The notes: generated from the sequence alone by a model not told the origin. DNA of 10,910 nucleotides from Betaproteobacteria bacterium (GCA_016867955.1 VGIE01000038.1:1-10910); one strand, 5' to 3'; shown: positions 1 to 6,681, counted from the first letter of the stretch. A program made the numbers and translations.

Positions 1-2
1 TA

Positions 3-434
3 GCCGGCGGGGCAGACCCCAACGCCCTCGAGAACGACCGCTATGACATCGTCACAATCGCCGCGGTGGCCGACAACCTGCCGGTGCTCGAAGCCGGGCT
101 CGCGCTCGGCTGCAGTGCGCGAAACATCACCAGCCGGTACGACGGCACGGCGCTGATCGCGGCGGCGCACCTGGGGCACGCGCAAGTCGTGCGCACGCTC
201 ATCCGCGCCGGCGCGCCGCTCGACTATGTGAACAACCTGGGCTGGACGGCGCTGATCGAATCCATCGTGCTGGGCGACGGCGACGCGCGCCACGCCGATA
301 CGCTGAAGGCACTGGTCGACGCCGGCGCCAATGTCAACCTGCCCGATCGGAACGGGCGCTCGCCGCTGGCGCTGGCGCGCTCGCGGGGCTACGCCGGCAT
401 GGCACGCATCCTGGTGGCGGCTGGCGCGAAATAG
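3..434 (+). CDS. Ankyrin-repeat protein, C-terminal part (5' end outside window)
   Basis: The reading frame is open from the left edge (first full codon at base 3) to a TAG stop at 432-434, so 143 residues of a longer protein are visible. They form about four ankyrin-type helix-turn-helix units. Recognisable signatures are DGTALIAAAHLGHAQVV, GWTALIESIVLGD and NGRSPLALARSRGY, each followed by the typical (L/V)(I/V)xAGAxxxxxN loop (for example VDAGANVNLPDRNG). Such repeats are protein-interaction scaffolds; no enzymatic domain is visible. The internal GTG at 66 is in frame, but the repeat pattern continues upstream of it, so it is not taken as the start. The protein ends on a repeat (ILVAAGAK) without a capping tail. 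The gene converges on the MDR oxidoreductase with only 4 bases between the two stop codons, so no dedicated terminator fits between them. Its partner and role cannot be told from this piece. Confidence 0.85.
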   Translation, partial: AGGADPNALENDRYDIVTIAAVADNLPVLEAGLALGCSARNITSRYDGTALIAAAHLGHAQVVRTLIRAGAPLDYVNNLGWTALIESIVLGDGDARHADTLKALVDAGANVNLPDRNGRSPLALARSRGYAGMARILVAAGAK

Positions 435-438
435 CTGC

Positions 439-1413
439 TCAGGTTTCCAGCACGATCTTGCCGAAGTGGGCGTTGCTGGCCATGTACGCCTGAGCCGCCA
501 GGGCCTCGGCCAGCGGGTAGGTGCGGTCGACAATGGGCCGCAGGCGGCCATCGGCCAGTCGCTCGCCCAGGTCGGCCATGAAGCGCTCGTTGAGCCGCTG
601 CTTGTCCTCGATCGTGCGGGTGCGGAAGGTGACGCCGACTAGGCTGATGCGTTTGCGCGCCAGCTCGTTGAGATCGACGGTGTCGGTCATGCCACCCATC
701 CGGCCCACCGACACGATGCGGCCGGGGATGGCTGAACAGGCGATGTTCGTCGCCAGCGCGCCGCCGCCGATCATGTCGACGATGACGTCGACGCCGCGGC
801 CGGCGGTGTTCTGCAAGGCCGCGGCAACCACATCGTCGTGCTTGGCGTCGATGCCAAGGTCCATGCCAAGTTCCGCCAGGCGGCCGAAGCGGGCCGTGTT
901 GCGCGCCGCGCCCATCACCAGCGAAGCGCCGAGCGCCTTCGCGATCTGGACGGCCACGATGCCTACGCCCGAAGTCACCCCCTGGATCAGCACCGAGCCG
1001 CCGCGCACCATCCCGCCAGCGGTCGCAAGGGCATCGTGTGCTGTGAGGTATGCGGTGGGCAGGCCCGCCGCCTCCGCCCATGACAGCCGGGTGGGCGCCC
1101 TGAGGGCCACCCGGTGATCCACCACCACCTGTTCGGCATAGCAGCCGTTGGTCATGGCCATGACGCGGTCGCCCACCGACCAGCCCGCGGCCGCGCTGCC
1201 CATGCCGATGACTTCGCCCGCCATGTCCAGCCCGGCGACGAATGGAGCCCCGGTGCCGGCAAAATGCATTTGAGTCCGGCGCAGGTCGGCGCGGTTGAGG
1301 CTTGCCGCACGGACCCGTATCAGCAACTCGGTCGGCCCCGGCACCGGATCCGCGACAACCTGCAGTTCAAGGGTCGGACCTGCTTGTCCGGGCACCACGA
1401 CGATGGCCTTCAT
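439..1413 (-). CDS. Zinc-less MDR oxidoreductase, quinone-oxidoreductase-like
   Basis: This 324-residue protein belongs to the medium-chain dehydrogenase/reductase superfamily, quinone oxidoreductase branch, whose members transfer hydride from NADPH to quinones, enones or enoyl-thioesters in the cytoplasm. The N-terminal GroES-like domain shows ASLNRADL (37-44), FVAGLDMAGEV (58-68) and GDRVMAM (81-87). The nucleotide-binding fold has QGVTSGVGIVAVQIAKALGA (144-163), the usual family position for the GxxGVG cofactor loop. The cysteine cluster of the structural zinc lobe of alcohol dehydrogenases is absent. The start at 1413 (MKAIVVV) is chosen because it fits the family N-terminus and because its ATG overlaps the TGA of the upstream Rieske gene (ATGA, 1410-1413), with GGGGGG shortly before it inside that gene. 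An earlier in-frame ATG would only add residues read from inside the Rieske gene. Translational coupling to the oxygenase suggests action on its product, but the family is too broad for a substrate call. Confidence 0.9.
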   Translation of the reverse strand: MKAIVVVPGQAGPTLELQVVADPVPGPTELLIRVRAASLNRADLRRTQMHFAGTGAPFVAGLDMAGEVIGMGSAAAGWSVGDRVMAMTNGCYAEQVVVDHRVALRAPTRLSWAEAAGLPTAYLTAHDALATAGGMVRGGSVLIQGVTSGVGIVAVQIAKALGASLVMGAARNTARFGRLAELGMDLGIDAKHDDVVAAALQNTAGRGVDVIVDMIGGGALATNIACSAIPGRIVSVGRMGGMTDTVDLNELARKRISLVGVTFRTRTIEDKQRLNERFMADLGERLADGRLRPIVDRTYPLAEALAAQAYMASNAHFGKIVLET

Positions 1414-2564
1414 GCGCCCCCCAGCGCCGACCTCACCCAGCGCGAAAACCTGTGGCCGTCGAACTCCTGCGGCATGAAATGCCCATGCCGGAAGGGCAAC
1501 GCGTGCAGGCCCTGTTGCTGCCACTCGCAATTGCGCGCGTCCTGGCGGTTGGTGACATCCCACAGCGCCACGTAGTGCTCGAGGTCGAAGCCGGGGCCCG
1601 CGAGGGACTCCGGCTCGAACAGCCAGTCATAGACCATGCGCACGCTCTCCGGCCCGGTGGGGAACATCATCTGGGTATTGAGATAGTCGGGCTGCACGTT
1701 GAGGAACAGGTTGGGGCGCAGTTCCTTCGCCATATAGATCCGCGCCCGTTCGTCCGGAGTCAGGCCACGAAACGGCGGGATGCGCGCGCTGCCATCCAGG
1801 GTCAGCGTCGCGGCGCCGGGCAGGTATTTGGGCCGCTGTTCCGCCAGCGGTTGGCCCGCGGCATCGCGATGCAACCCCCAGGCGCCGCCTTCGCGGTAGG
1901 CGGTGACGATGCGGCACAGTTCAGGGTGGACCGGCGGACAGTGGTAGCACTCGGCGAAGTTCTCGGCCAGGATCTTCCAGTTGGCGCGCACGTCGAGCAC
2001 GATGCGCTTGCCGATGCGCAGGTCCGCAAGGCCGTGGCGTTGCAGCGCCTGCGGCAGTCCGCCCAATGATTCGTCCAGCGGCGGGGCGTCCTCGCCCTTC
2101 AGGTTGACGAACACGAAGCCGCCCCAGCAGTCGAGCGCAACGGCATACAGCGGATACTGCCGCGGGTCGAAATCCGGCGTCGGCATGCGCCGCGGCGTTG
2201 CCGCCAGCCTTCCCTCGAGATCGTAGGTCCAGCCGTGATACGGGCAGACGATGCGGCGCCCGGCGAGGCCGCCCTGCGCTACGGTGGCGAGAATCGAGCC
2301 ACGGTGGCGGCAGGTGTTGTGGAAGGCTCGCAGCGAACCGTCCTCGCCGCGCACCACCAGGACGGACTGCGTGCCGATCCCGATCACGCGGTAGTCCCCG
2401 GCCGCGGCCGACTCCTCCTCGCGCGCCACCACGATCCACATGCCGTACCAGAACACCTGCAGCTCGCGCGCATAGTGCACCGGGTCGCGGTACCAGGCCG
2501 CGGGCAGCGCCGGCTGCACCGAGGTCAGCGGCTCCCGGGCCGAGGATGTTGCGGAATCATTCAT
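1410..2564 (-). CDS. Rieske non-haem iron oxygenase, alpha subunit (GbcA/CntA-like)
   Basis: The 384-residue protein is a terminal oxygenase subunit that uses O2 and electrons delivered through a Rieske cluster to hydroxylate or demethylate a substrate. The [2Fe-2S] ligands are Cys85-x-His87 and Cys107-x2-His110 (CRHRGS and CPYHGWTYDLEG). The mononuclear iron site is in NWKILAENFAECYHCPPVHP (195-214) with His208 and His213; Asp342 in TNRQDARNCE is the probable third ligand. The usual bridging Asp, three residues before the first His, is Glu205 here, a feature recalled from carnitine monooxygenase (CntA) and related quaternary-amine oxygenases. The start at 2564 matches family length; its ribosome binding site is poor, so translation may depend on the VOC gene that ends 29 bases upstream. 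No reductase or ferredoxin gene is in the window. The substrate is not determined; the CntA/GbcA resemblance hints at, but does not prove, an N-methylated or small polar substrate. Confidence 0.93.
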   Translation of the reverse strand: MNDSATSSAREPLTSVQPALPAAWYRDPVHYARELQVFWYGMWIVVAREEESAAAGDYRVIGIGTQSVLVVRGEDGSLRAFHNTCRHRGSILATVAQGGLAGRRIVCPYHGWTYDLEGRLAATPRRMPTPDFDPRQYPLYAVALDCWGGFVFVNLKGEDAPPLDESLGGLPQALQRHGLADLRIGKRIVLDVRANWKILAENFAECYHCPPVHPELCRIVTAYREGGAWGLHRDAAGQPLAEQRPKYLPGAATLTLDGSARIPPFRGLTPDERARIYMAKELRPNLFLNVQPDYLNTQMMFPTGPESVRMVYDWLFEPESLAGPGFDLEHYVALWDVTNRQDARNCEWQQQGLHALPFRHGHFMPQEFDGHRFSRWVRSALGGA

Positions 2565-2593
2565 GCCCAAAGGCGCGACGCGCGCATGGCGGC

Positions 2594-3055
2594 CTACTTG
2601 TCCGCGCCATCGATTCCCCAGCGTTTGCGATAGTCGGGCCGCACCGATTCGTCGATGAGCTCTAGCCGCATGCCGCTGGCCGGCGCATTGAAGTAGCGAA
2701 AGATGCCCGGCAGCTTCGCGCCGTCCAGCGCGGTTAACGGGCTTTCCGTCACCCCGTCGGTGTCGATGGGCAGGCCCGCGGCCAGCATGCGCTTCGAATC
2801 GCCCTGCATGTCGCGGGTCCACCATTGCAGGTGGTCGATGCGCGAGCCCTTGCTCGAATCCCAGGGGCTGCCCGGCGGGCCCTGGATCAGTTCGATGTAG
2901 GGCGGGCCCTCGGTTGAGAACACGCGCTTGAACTTCCATTGCTTGTACTGGCGGTCGGCCACCTTGCCCCAGCGCACGCCCTGCGCCGCCGACAATTCCT
3001 TCATTGCCGCATCGATGTCCTCGACGATCACGCCCACCTGGAAAATGGGTTCCAT
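2594..3055 (-). CDS. VOC-fold (glyoxalase/dioxygenase superfamily) protein 1
   Basis: This 153-residue protein has the two beta-alpha-beta-beta-beta units of the vicinal oxygen chelate fold, the size of single-module glyoxalase-like enzymes. The four classical metal-ligand positions can be read as Gln6 (IFQVGVIVEDIDAAM), Glu55 (YIELIQGPPGS), His75 (RIDHLQWW) and Glu132 (RLELID), a Q/E/H/E set like that recalled for human glyoxalase I. VOC enzymes include epimerases, isomerases, lyases and extradiol dioxygenases, so the reaction is open. The start at 3055 (MEPIFQ) is preferred over an in-frame ATG at 3115 because GGGAGG lies just upstream and the paralogues in this window start at the same place. 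It is the first gene of a minus-strand unit running into the Rieske oxygenase (29-base gap) and MDR genes, so it probably handles the substrate or product of that oxygenase. Confidence 0.88.
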   Translation of the reverse strand: MEPIFQVGVIVEDIDAAMKELSAAQGVRWGKVADRQYKQWKFKRVFSTEGPPYIELIQGPPGSPWDSSKGSRIDHLQWWTRDMQGDSKRMLAAGLPIDTDGVTESPLTALDGAKLPGIFRYFNAPASGMRLELIDESVRPDYRKRWGIDGADK

Positions 3056-3119
3056 GCTGCCTCCCTGAACAAGCTGTTTCGAAATGAGGGGCCCGCCCCC
3101 ATTCTCCCCCGACATCAGC

Positions 3120-3146
3120 GACCGTTTCGGTCATTCTGAAACGATC
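3120..3146. promoter_or_regulatory. Imperfect dyad, candidate operator upstream of the VOC-Rieske-MDR unit (copy A)
   Basis: Arms GACCGTTTC (3120-3128) and GAAACGATC (3138-3146) are complementary at 8 of 9 positions around a 9-base spacer. The dyad lies 65 bases upstream of the VOC1 start in the 158-base gap after the MFS gene. A similar dyad with the same spacer length occurs at 9696-9720. A shorter perfect TTTCGAAA palindrome is at 3077-3084 in the same gap. An operator role is inferred; no clear -35/-10 pair was found here. Confidence 0.4.
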
Positions 3147-3168
3147 TCCAAGTGAAATCCCCGCCAGT

Positions 3169-3210
3169 GTGCCCCAGCCGCGCGCTGCACACGACCGGCG
3201 GCTGCGGCAC
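3169..3210 (-). terminator. Long hairpin just after the MFS gene, possible transcription end
   Basis: Arms 3169-3181 and 3198-3210 can pair at 12 of 13 positions (one C/C mismatch) around a 16-base loop. The hairpin begins 3 bases past the MFS stop codon on the minus strand. There is no T-run after it, so it is not a canonical intrinsic terminator; it may instead protect the mRNA end or slow polymerase. It supports separate transcription of the MFS gene and the VOC-Rieske-MDR unit. Confidence 0.45.
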
Positions 3211-3213
3211 GGC

Positions 3214-4347
3214 CTAGCGTCCCTGCAGCCGGCGCGCGAAGTGGCTGGCAACCAGCAGCAATGCGCCGGCTGCGACCAGCACCGGCGCCACGCCCACCGC
3301 GGCGCCCACCGACCCGACGACGACGGGCGACGCGGCGCTCAGCCCCCCCTGCGCCACCTGCTGCACGCCCATCACCTCCCCCTGCCGGCCCGGCGGCGAG
3401 CGGGCCACGAACTCGGCCATCACCAGCGGCTGGCCCATGCCGTGCGACAGGCCGATGGCGATGGCCAGCGCCATGTAGAAGAGCGGTTCGGACACCATGG
3501 CGAAGGCGATCAGCCCCAGCCCGGCAATGATGTACAGATTGGACACCGCCACCCAGTGCTTGATGCGCCGCACGATCAGCGGCAGCGCCACGCGGGCGAT
3601 GAACGACGCCGTCGAATAGCACCCGAGGATGGTGCCGACGATGGATCCCGACAGCCCGGCCTGCTTGGCCAGCAGCGGAACGATGAAATTGAACATGTCG
3701 GTGAGCGAGGGATTGACGAAGCTGACCAGCAGCACCGGGCGGAACTTGCGGTCCGACACCGCTTCGAGCAGCCGCACCTTGGAGCGCACCTCGCCCTCGG
3801 CCTTGTCCGGCAGCTGCGCTCCTCGCCAGGCCATGGCGCCGGCCAGCGCGAGCGGAAACAGCGCCAGCAGCCCGAACACGCCGCTGCCGCCCATGGCGTC
3901 GATGCCGAAGCCGGCCGTCATCGGCCCGATGCCGAAGCCGGCGGAAATGCCGATGGTCAGCCAGCTGAAGTTGGCGATGCGGTCCGCCGGTGTGCCGATG
4001 CGCATCACCCCGACGTTGAGCGCCACCGTGGTGCCGACGTAGGCGATGCCCGCCACCGCCGATGCAAAACCGAGCGTCCACACCGACGGCGCCGCCAGCG
4101 CCAGCAACTGCGCAAGGCCCAAGAGGGCGATGCAGAAGTAGAGGGGCCCGCGCACGCCGGCGCGATCGACGATGCGCCCGGCCGGGATGCTCACGATCAT
4201 GGGAAGGATGAACGACAGCGCGTTGAGCAGCCCGACCACCGAGGGGGACATGCCCATGTGCAGCGCCTGCAGCGTCACCGCCACGCGCGTGCCCTGCGGA
4301 CCCGCGTAGGCGAGCGTGGCCAGCGTGGTGATCAGGGCCTTGTTCAT
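3214..4347 (-). CDS. MFS transporter
   Basis: The 377-residue protein is almost entirely hydrophobic, with about 12 predicted membrane helices in two halves separated by a charged loop at about 177-202 (PDKAEGEVRSKVRLLEAVSDRK). The MFS motif A region between helices 2 and 3 is PAGRIVDRAGVRGPL (55-69). A second-half counterpart is around 258-265 (IVRRIKHW). It is a little shorter than the usual 390-430 residues because both termini are trimmed. MFS proteins move small solutes across the inner membrane by ion coupling or uniport; nothing here fixes substrate or direction. The ATG at 4347 has no convincing ribosome binding site, so the start is the weakest point. It is divergent from the luciferase-like oxidoreductase across 301 bases and lies upstream of the Rieske unit on the same strand, so uptake of the substrate of these enzymes, or export of a product, is a reasonable inference. 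Confidence 0.88.
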   Translation of the reverse strand: MNKALITTLATLAYAGPQGTRVAVTLQALHMGMSPSVVGLLNALSFILPMIVSIPAGRIVDRAGVRGPLYFCIALLGLAQLLALAAPSVWTLGFASAVAGIAYVGTTVALNVGVMRIGTPADRIANFSWLTIGISAGFGIGPMTAGFGIDAMGGSGVFGLLALFPLALAGAMAWRGAQLPDKAEGEVRSKVRLLEAVSDRKFRPVLLVSFVNPSLTDMFNFIVPLLAKQAGLSGSIVGTILGCYSTASFIARVALPLIVRRIKHWVAVSNLYIIAGLGLIAFAMVSEPLFYMALAIAIGLSHGMGQPLVMAEFVARSPPGRQGEVMGVQQVAQGGLSAASPVVVGSVGAAVGVAPVLVAAGALLLVASHFARRLQGR

Positions 4348-4648
4348 GGGCAGGCGTTCAGAGTGGGTGCGAGAACCGGTATTGCGGGGGAATCAGCCGG
4401 GACGCTGGTGCGCGAGGTCTCCCGCCTGCACACGCAGGCGCCGCGCCGAGTCTAGCAGCATCGGCCGGCCGAACTGGCTAGCGGGGTCGGCGCCAGCGCC
4501 CCGAACCGGCGTCGGTCATAGCAGCGGCGAGCCGCACAGTCAACAGGTCGGGCGCCCCGTCGCGGTAGGATGCGCACTGGCCGGCCGCTTCTGGCCGGCG
4601 CCCTGCATTGCAGAGCGCAATCAGCGCAGAAAATCCGGAGGAGCAGGC
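4348..4648. promoter_or_regulatory. Divergent intergenic region with two dyads (MFS / luciferase-like gene)
   Basis: This 301-base gap separates divergent starts and must hold promoters for both genes. Two perfect inverted repeats are visible. CGCCTGC-ACAC-GCAGGCG is at 4423-4440. GCCGGCC-GCTTCT-GGCCGGC is at 4580-4599; there the 9-mer CTGGCCGGC also occurs twice as a direct repeat (4577-4585 and 4591-4599). The second could fold in the leader RNA of the plus-strand gene; the first is central enough to be an operator. I found no convincing sigma70 hexamer pair and no small gene. GC-rich sequence makes short dyads common, so a regulatory role is uncertain. Confidence 0.4.
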
Positions 4649-5530
4649 ATGAAATTCGGCGTCAACCTGTACAAGTTCATCCATTACGGCAACGACATCG
4701 CCGGCACTCGCGAATTCGTGCTCACCGCAGAGAGTCTCGGCTACAACCACGTCCGGCTGCTCGACCATGTGGTGGGCGTGGTGGCGGAAAGGCACCCCGG
4801 CACCTGGAAGTACCACTCGAAAACCACCCTGCGCGAGATCTTCACGCTGCTGGGGTACCTGTCCGCGCTGACGAGCCGCATCCGCCTGGTGGCCGCCATA
4901 GCGGTGCTGCCGATGCGCCCCGCCGCACTGGTGGCCAAGCAGGCCGCCGAGATCGACATCCTGTCCGGCGGGCGCATGACGCTGGGCGTGGGAGTGGGCT
5001 ACAGCGCCGTGGAGTTCGAGGCGCTGGGCACCGCCTTCGCCGACCGGGGCGCGCGCATGGAGGAGCAGATCACCGTGCTGCGCAAGCTGTGGACCGCGGA
5101 CTGCGTCAACTTCAAGGGCAAGTGGCACACGCTCACCGACGTGGCGCTGTCGCCGCTGCCGCTGCAGCGCCCCATCCCGATCTGGTTCGGCCTCGGCTCT
5201 GAGGGCAAGCCGGTGCCGCCGGAACCGGTGCTGCGCCGCATCGGCCGGCTGGGCGACGGCTGGCTGCCGCTGTTCCAGCCGGGACCGGAAGCGCAGGCTG
5301 CAGTGAATGTCGTGCACGCCGCGGCGCGCGGGGCGGGCCGCAATCCCGCCGACATCACCATGGAACTCAACCTCATCGTCGGCGACAAGAGCAAGGCACA
5401 GTTGCTCGACGAACTGAAGCGCATGCGCGACTTCGGCGCCACGCAGGTGAACGTGCATTTCCAGGCCAAGACCGCGGGCGAGGAGATCGAAGGCGCGAAG
5501 CGCTTTCGCGAGGTGATGGACGCGTTCTGA
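4649..5530 (+). CDS. Luciferase-like (LLM class) flavin/F420-dependent oxidoreductase
   Basis: The 293-residue protein is a TIM-barrel oxidoreductase of the bacterial luciferase-like family, which uses reduced FMN or F420 for monooxygenation or hydride transfer. Family signatures in order: MKFGVNLYKF (1-10), SLGYNHVRLLDHVVG (29-43), SRIRLVAAIAVLPMRPAALVAKQAA (76-100, interrupted by no gap), DILSGGRMTLGVGVGY (103-118), EFEALGTAFADRGARMEEQI (122-141) and a C-terminal GDGWLP (202-207). The arrangement resembles the subgroup often annotated as F420-dependent. F420 is patchy in betaproteobacteria, so FMN is equally possible. The start at 4649 is chosen because GGAGGAG lies directly before it; the frame is open upstream, but that stretch has no family similarity. 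The gene stands alone on the plus strand, divergent from the MFS gene and convergent with the Mpo1-like gene, suggesting its own promoter in the 301-base gap. Confidence 0.92.
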   Translation: MKFGVNLYKFIHYGNDIAGTREFVLTAESLGYNHVRLLDHVVGVVAERHPGTWKYHSKTTLREIFTLLGYLSALTSRIRLVAAIAVLPMRPAALVAKQAAEIDILSGGRMTLGVGVGYSAVEFEALGTAFADRGARMEEQITVLRKLWTADCVNFKGKWHTLTDVALSPLPLQRPIPIWFGLGSEGKPVPPEPVLRRIGRLGDGWLPLFQPGPEAQAAVNVVHAAARGAGRNPADITMELNLIVGDKSKAQLLDELKRMRDFGATQVNVHFQAKTAGEEIEGAKRFREVMDAF

Positions 5531-5608
5531 AACGCGTGCTGCCAGTGCCTGGGACAAACCTCATATTATTATCACGTTAGCCAGCTCTATCGCCAGCTCG
5601 CGCGACAC

Positions 5609-6100
5609 TCAGGCATGATTGATATCATGCCTAGCCGCCCCGGCGCCGTCCACGGACAGCCCAAGGCTGCGGTACAGGTGCGCCAGTTCCCACAGCGGCC
5701 CGATGAGCAGGAACTGCAGGTCCTTGAAGAACGACGGCCGCGTGCCCTCGATGGCGTGGCCGATGAACTGGCCGACCCAGCCCACCACGAAGATGCCCAG
5801 CGCCGCCCAGATCAGGCGGTCGCCGGCGGCGCTTTCGACACCCAGTGCCCCGGCGTAGAAGCCCGCGAACGCCAGCAGCACGCCCAGCGCGAGTCGCCAC
5901 GACAGCCACAGGTAGTACGCCAGCGCGGCGGCCATGACCACGGTGGCGGGATTGAGCCAGGCATTGCCCAGCGGCGCCGCCTTCAGCGCGCAGACGATGG
6001 AGAACGCAATCAGCGGGATGCAGACGAAGTGGTATTTCTGGTTCACCCGGTTCACATGGCTGGTGGAGTATTCGTCCAGCCAATCGCGCACGGTCCTCAT
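5609..6100 (-). CDS. Mpo1-like / DUF962 membrane protein
   Basis: The 163-residue protein matches the DUF962 family. The N-terminus DWLDEYSTSHVNRVNQKYHFVCIPL (6-30) carries conserved His15 and His24; four hydrophobic segments follow at about 25-43, 50-67, 70-89 and 97-116. The second conserved block is GWVGQFIGHAIEGTRPSFF (107-125) with His115, and His141 follows in WELAHLY. The yeast member Mpo1 is an Fe(II)-dependent dioxygenase of the endoplasmic reticulum that alpha-oxidises 2-hydroxy fatty acids, with conserved histidines as likely iron ligands; the role of bacterial members is not settled. The ATG at 6100 has AAAGGAGAAG before it. The gene is last in a minus-strand series after two VOC genes (64-base gap) and ends inside a perfect inverted repeat. 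Its placement suggests oxidation of a lipid-like substrate in the inner membrane, which is inference. Confidence 0.85.
   Translation of the reverse strand: MRTVRDWLDEYSTSHVNRVNQKYHFVCIPLIAFSIVCALKAAPLGNAWLNPATVVMAAALAYYLWLSWRLALGVLLAFAGFYAGALGVESAAGDRLIWAALGIFVVGWVGQFIGHAIEGTRPSFFKDLQFLLIGPLWELAHLYRSLGLSVDGAGAARHDINHA
5611..5632. terminator. Perfect 9-base inverted repeat between convergent genes
   Basis: AGGCATGAT (5611-5619) and ATCATGCCT (5624-5632) are perfect complements around TGAT. The repeat covers the last codons and the stop of the Mpo1-like gene, facing the end of the luciferase-like gene 81 bases away. No T-run follows on either strand; the nearest AT-rich patch is 5559-5575 (CATATTATTATCAC). 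A shared transcription-end structure is the simplest reading, and a protein-binding palindrome is the alternative. Confidence 0.45.
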
Positions 6101-6164
6101 GGCTTCTCCTTTCGTCCCCCAGCTTCCGGCGCCGCGGCTGCCCGCCGCGCCCCGTTGATCGCCC

Positions 6165-6647
6165 TCAGGCAGTCACGCCGTCCAGCGGCTTTCCGACGCG
6201 TCCCTGCATCAGCGGCCGGATCTGCGTCGACACGATCTCCAGCAGCGTACCGCCGCCCGGCGGGCGCACGAACGACACGCGACCATAGCCCTCGTCGGGC
6301 GACACGGCGGCGGCCTCCACCGTCCAGCCCTGCGCGACCAGCGCCGCGGTTTCTGTGCCCACCGTGTCCGACCACAGGCCCACGTGATGCAGGCCGTGCG
6401 GCGTGGAGAGGTCGAAGAACCCGCCTGGGGAGGGCTCGATCAGTTCGACGTGCTGCGGCCCCTGGTGCGAATAGGTGACGCGGATGCGCGGCGTGGTGAC
6501 GACGCCTCGCGGCGTCCAGTAGACGAGGTTGTCGTAGGTCCACGGATTGGCAAAGGTCTGCCCGGACGGGCCGCCCATGGCGCGCGTGGCAGCATCCAGG
6601 TCCGGCACCACCATGCATACCTGGAAAATGCGCCGGTAGTCGATCAT
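6165..6647 (-). CDS. VOC-fold protein 2 (tandem paralogue)
   Basis: This 160-residue VOC protein starts MIDYRRIFQV. The four metal-ligand positions can be read as Gln9 (IFQVCMVVPDLD), Glu68 (GPQHVELIEP), His88 (LHHVGLWSD) and Glu137 (LLEIVST), i.e. Q/E/H/E as in VOC protein 1. It shares roughly half of its aligned residues with the next upstream gene, including MIDYxRIF, YWTP, QGPQHVELI, HHVGxWxDT, QGWTxEAA and RPPxGGxLLExVST, so the pair arose by tandem duplication. AGGAGAAGG lies just upstream of the ATG at 6647. The gap to the paralogue is 34 bases and to the Mpo1-like gene 64 bases, consistent with one transcript. Reaction unknown: conserved ligands support a metal-dependent isomerase, epimerase, lyase or dioxygenase rather than a metal-free antibiotic-binding VOC protein. 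Confidence 0.88.
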   Translation of the reverse strand: MIDYRRIFQVCMVVPDLDAATRAMGGPSGQTFANPWTYDNLVYWTPRGVVTTPRIRVTYSHQGPQHVELIEPSPGGFFDLSTPHGLHHVGLWSDTVGTETAALVAQGWTVEAAAVSPDEGYGRVSFVRPPGGGTLLEIVSTQIRPLMQGRVGKPLDGVTA

Positions 6648-6681
6648 CGGTCCTTCTCCTGCATTCCGTCCTGTCGCCCTG

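Noticed and set aside
2565..3251. In-frame extension of the Rieske gene upstream, which would give a 613-residue protein
   Set aside because: The extra residues overlap the VOC1 gene in another frame and have no domain pattern; family length and the first conserved block fit the start at 2564.
3169..4455. Long plus-strand frame (428 codons) opposite the MFS gene
   Set aside because: It is rich in His, Arg, Gln and Ala with no family pattern, and lies antisense to a gene with clear membrane helices; it reflects high GC content.
4478..5557. Long minus-strand frame (359 codons) opposite the luciferase-like gene
   Set aside because: The plus strand has a good ribosome binding site and full family motifs; the antisense frame shows low-complexity His/Arg/Gln composition.
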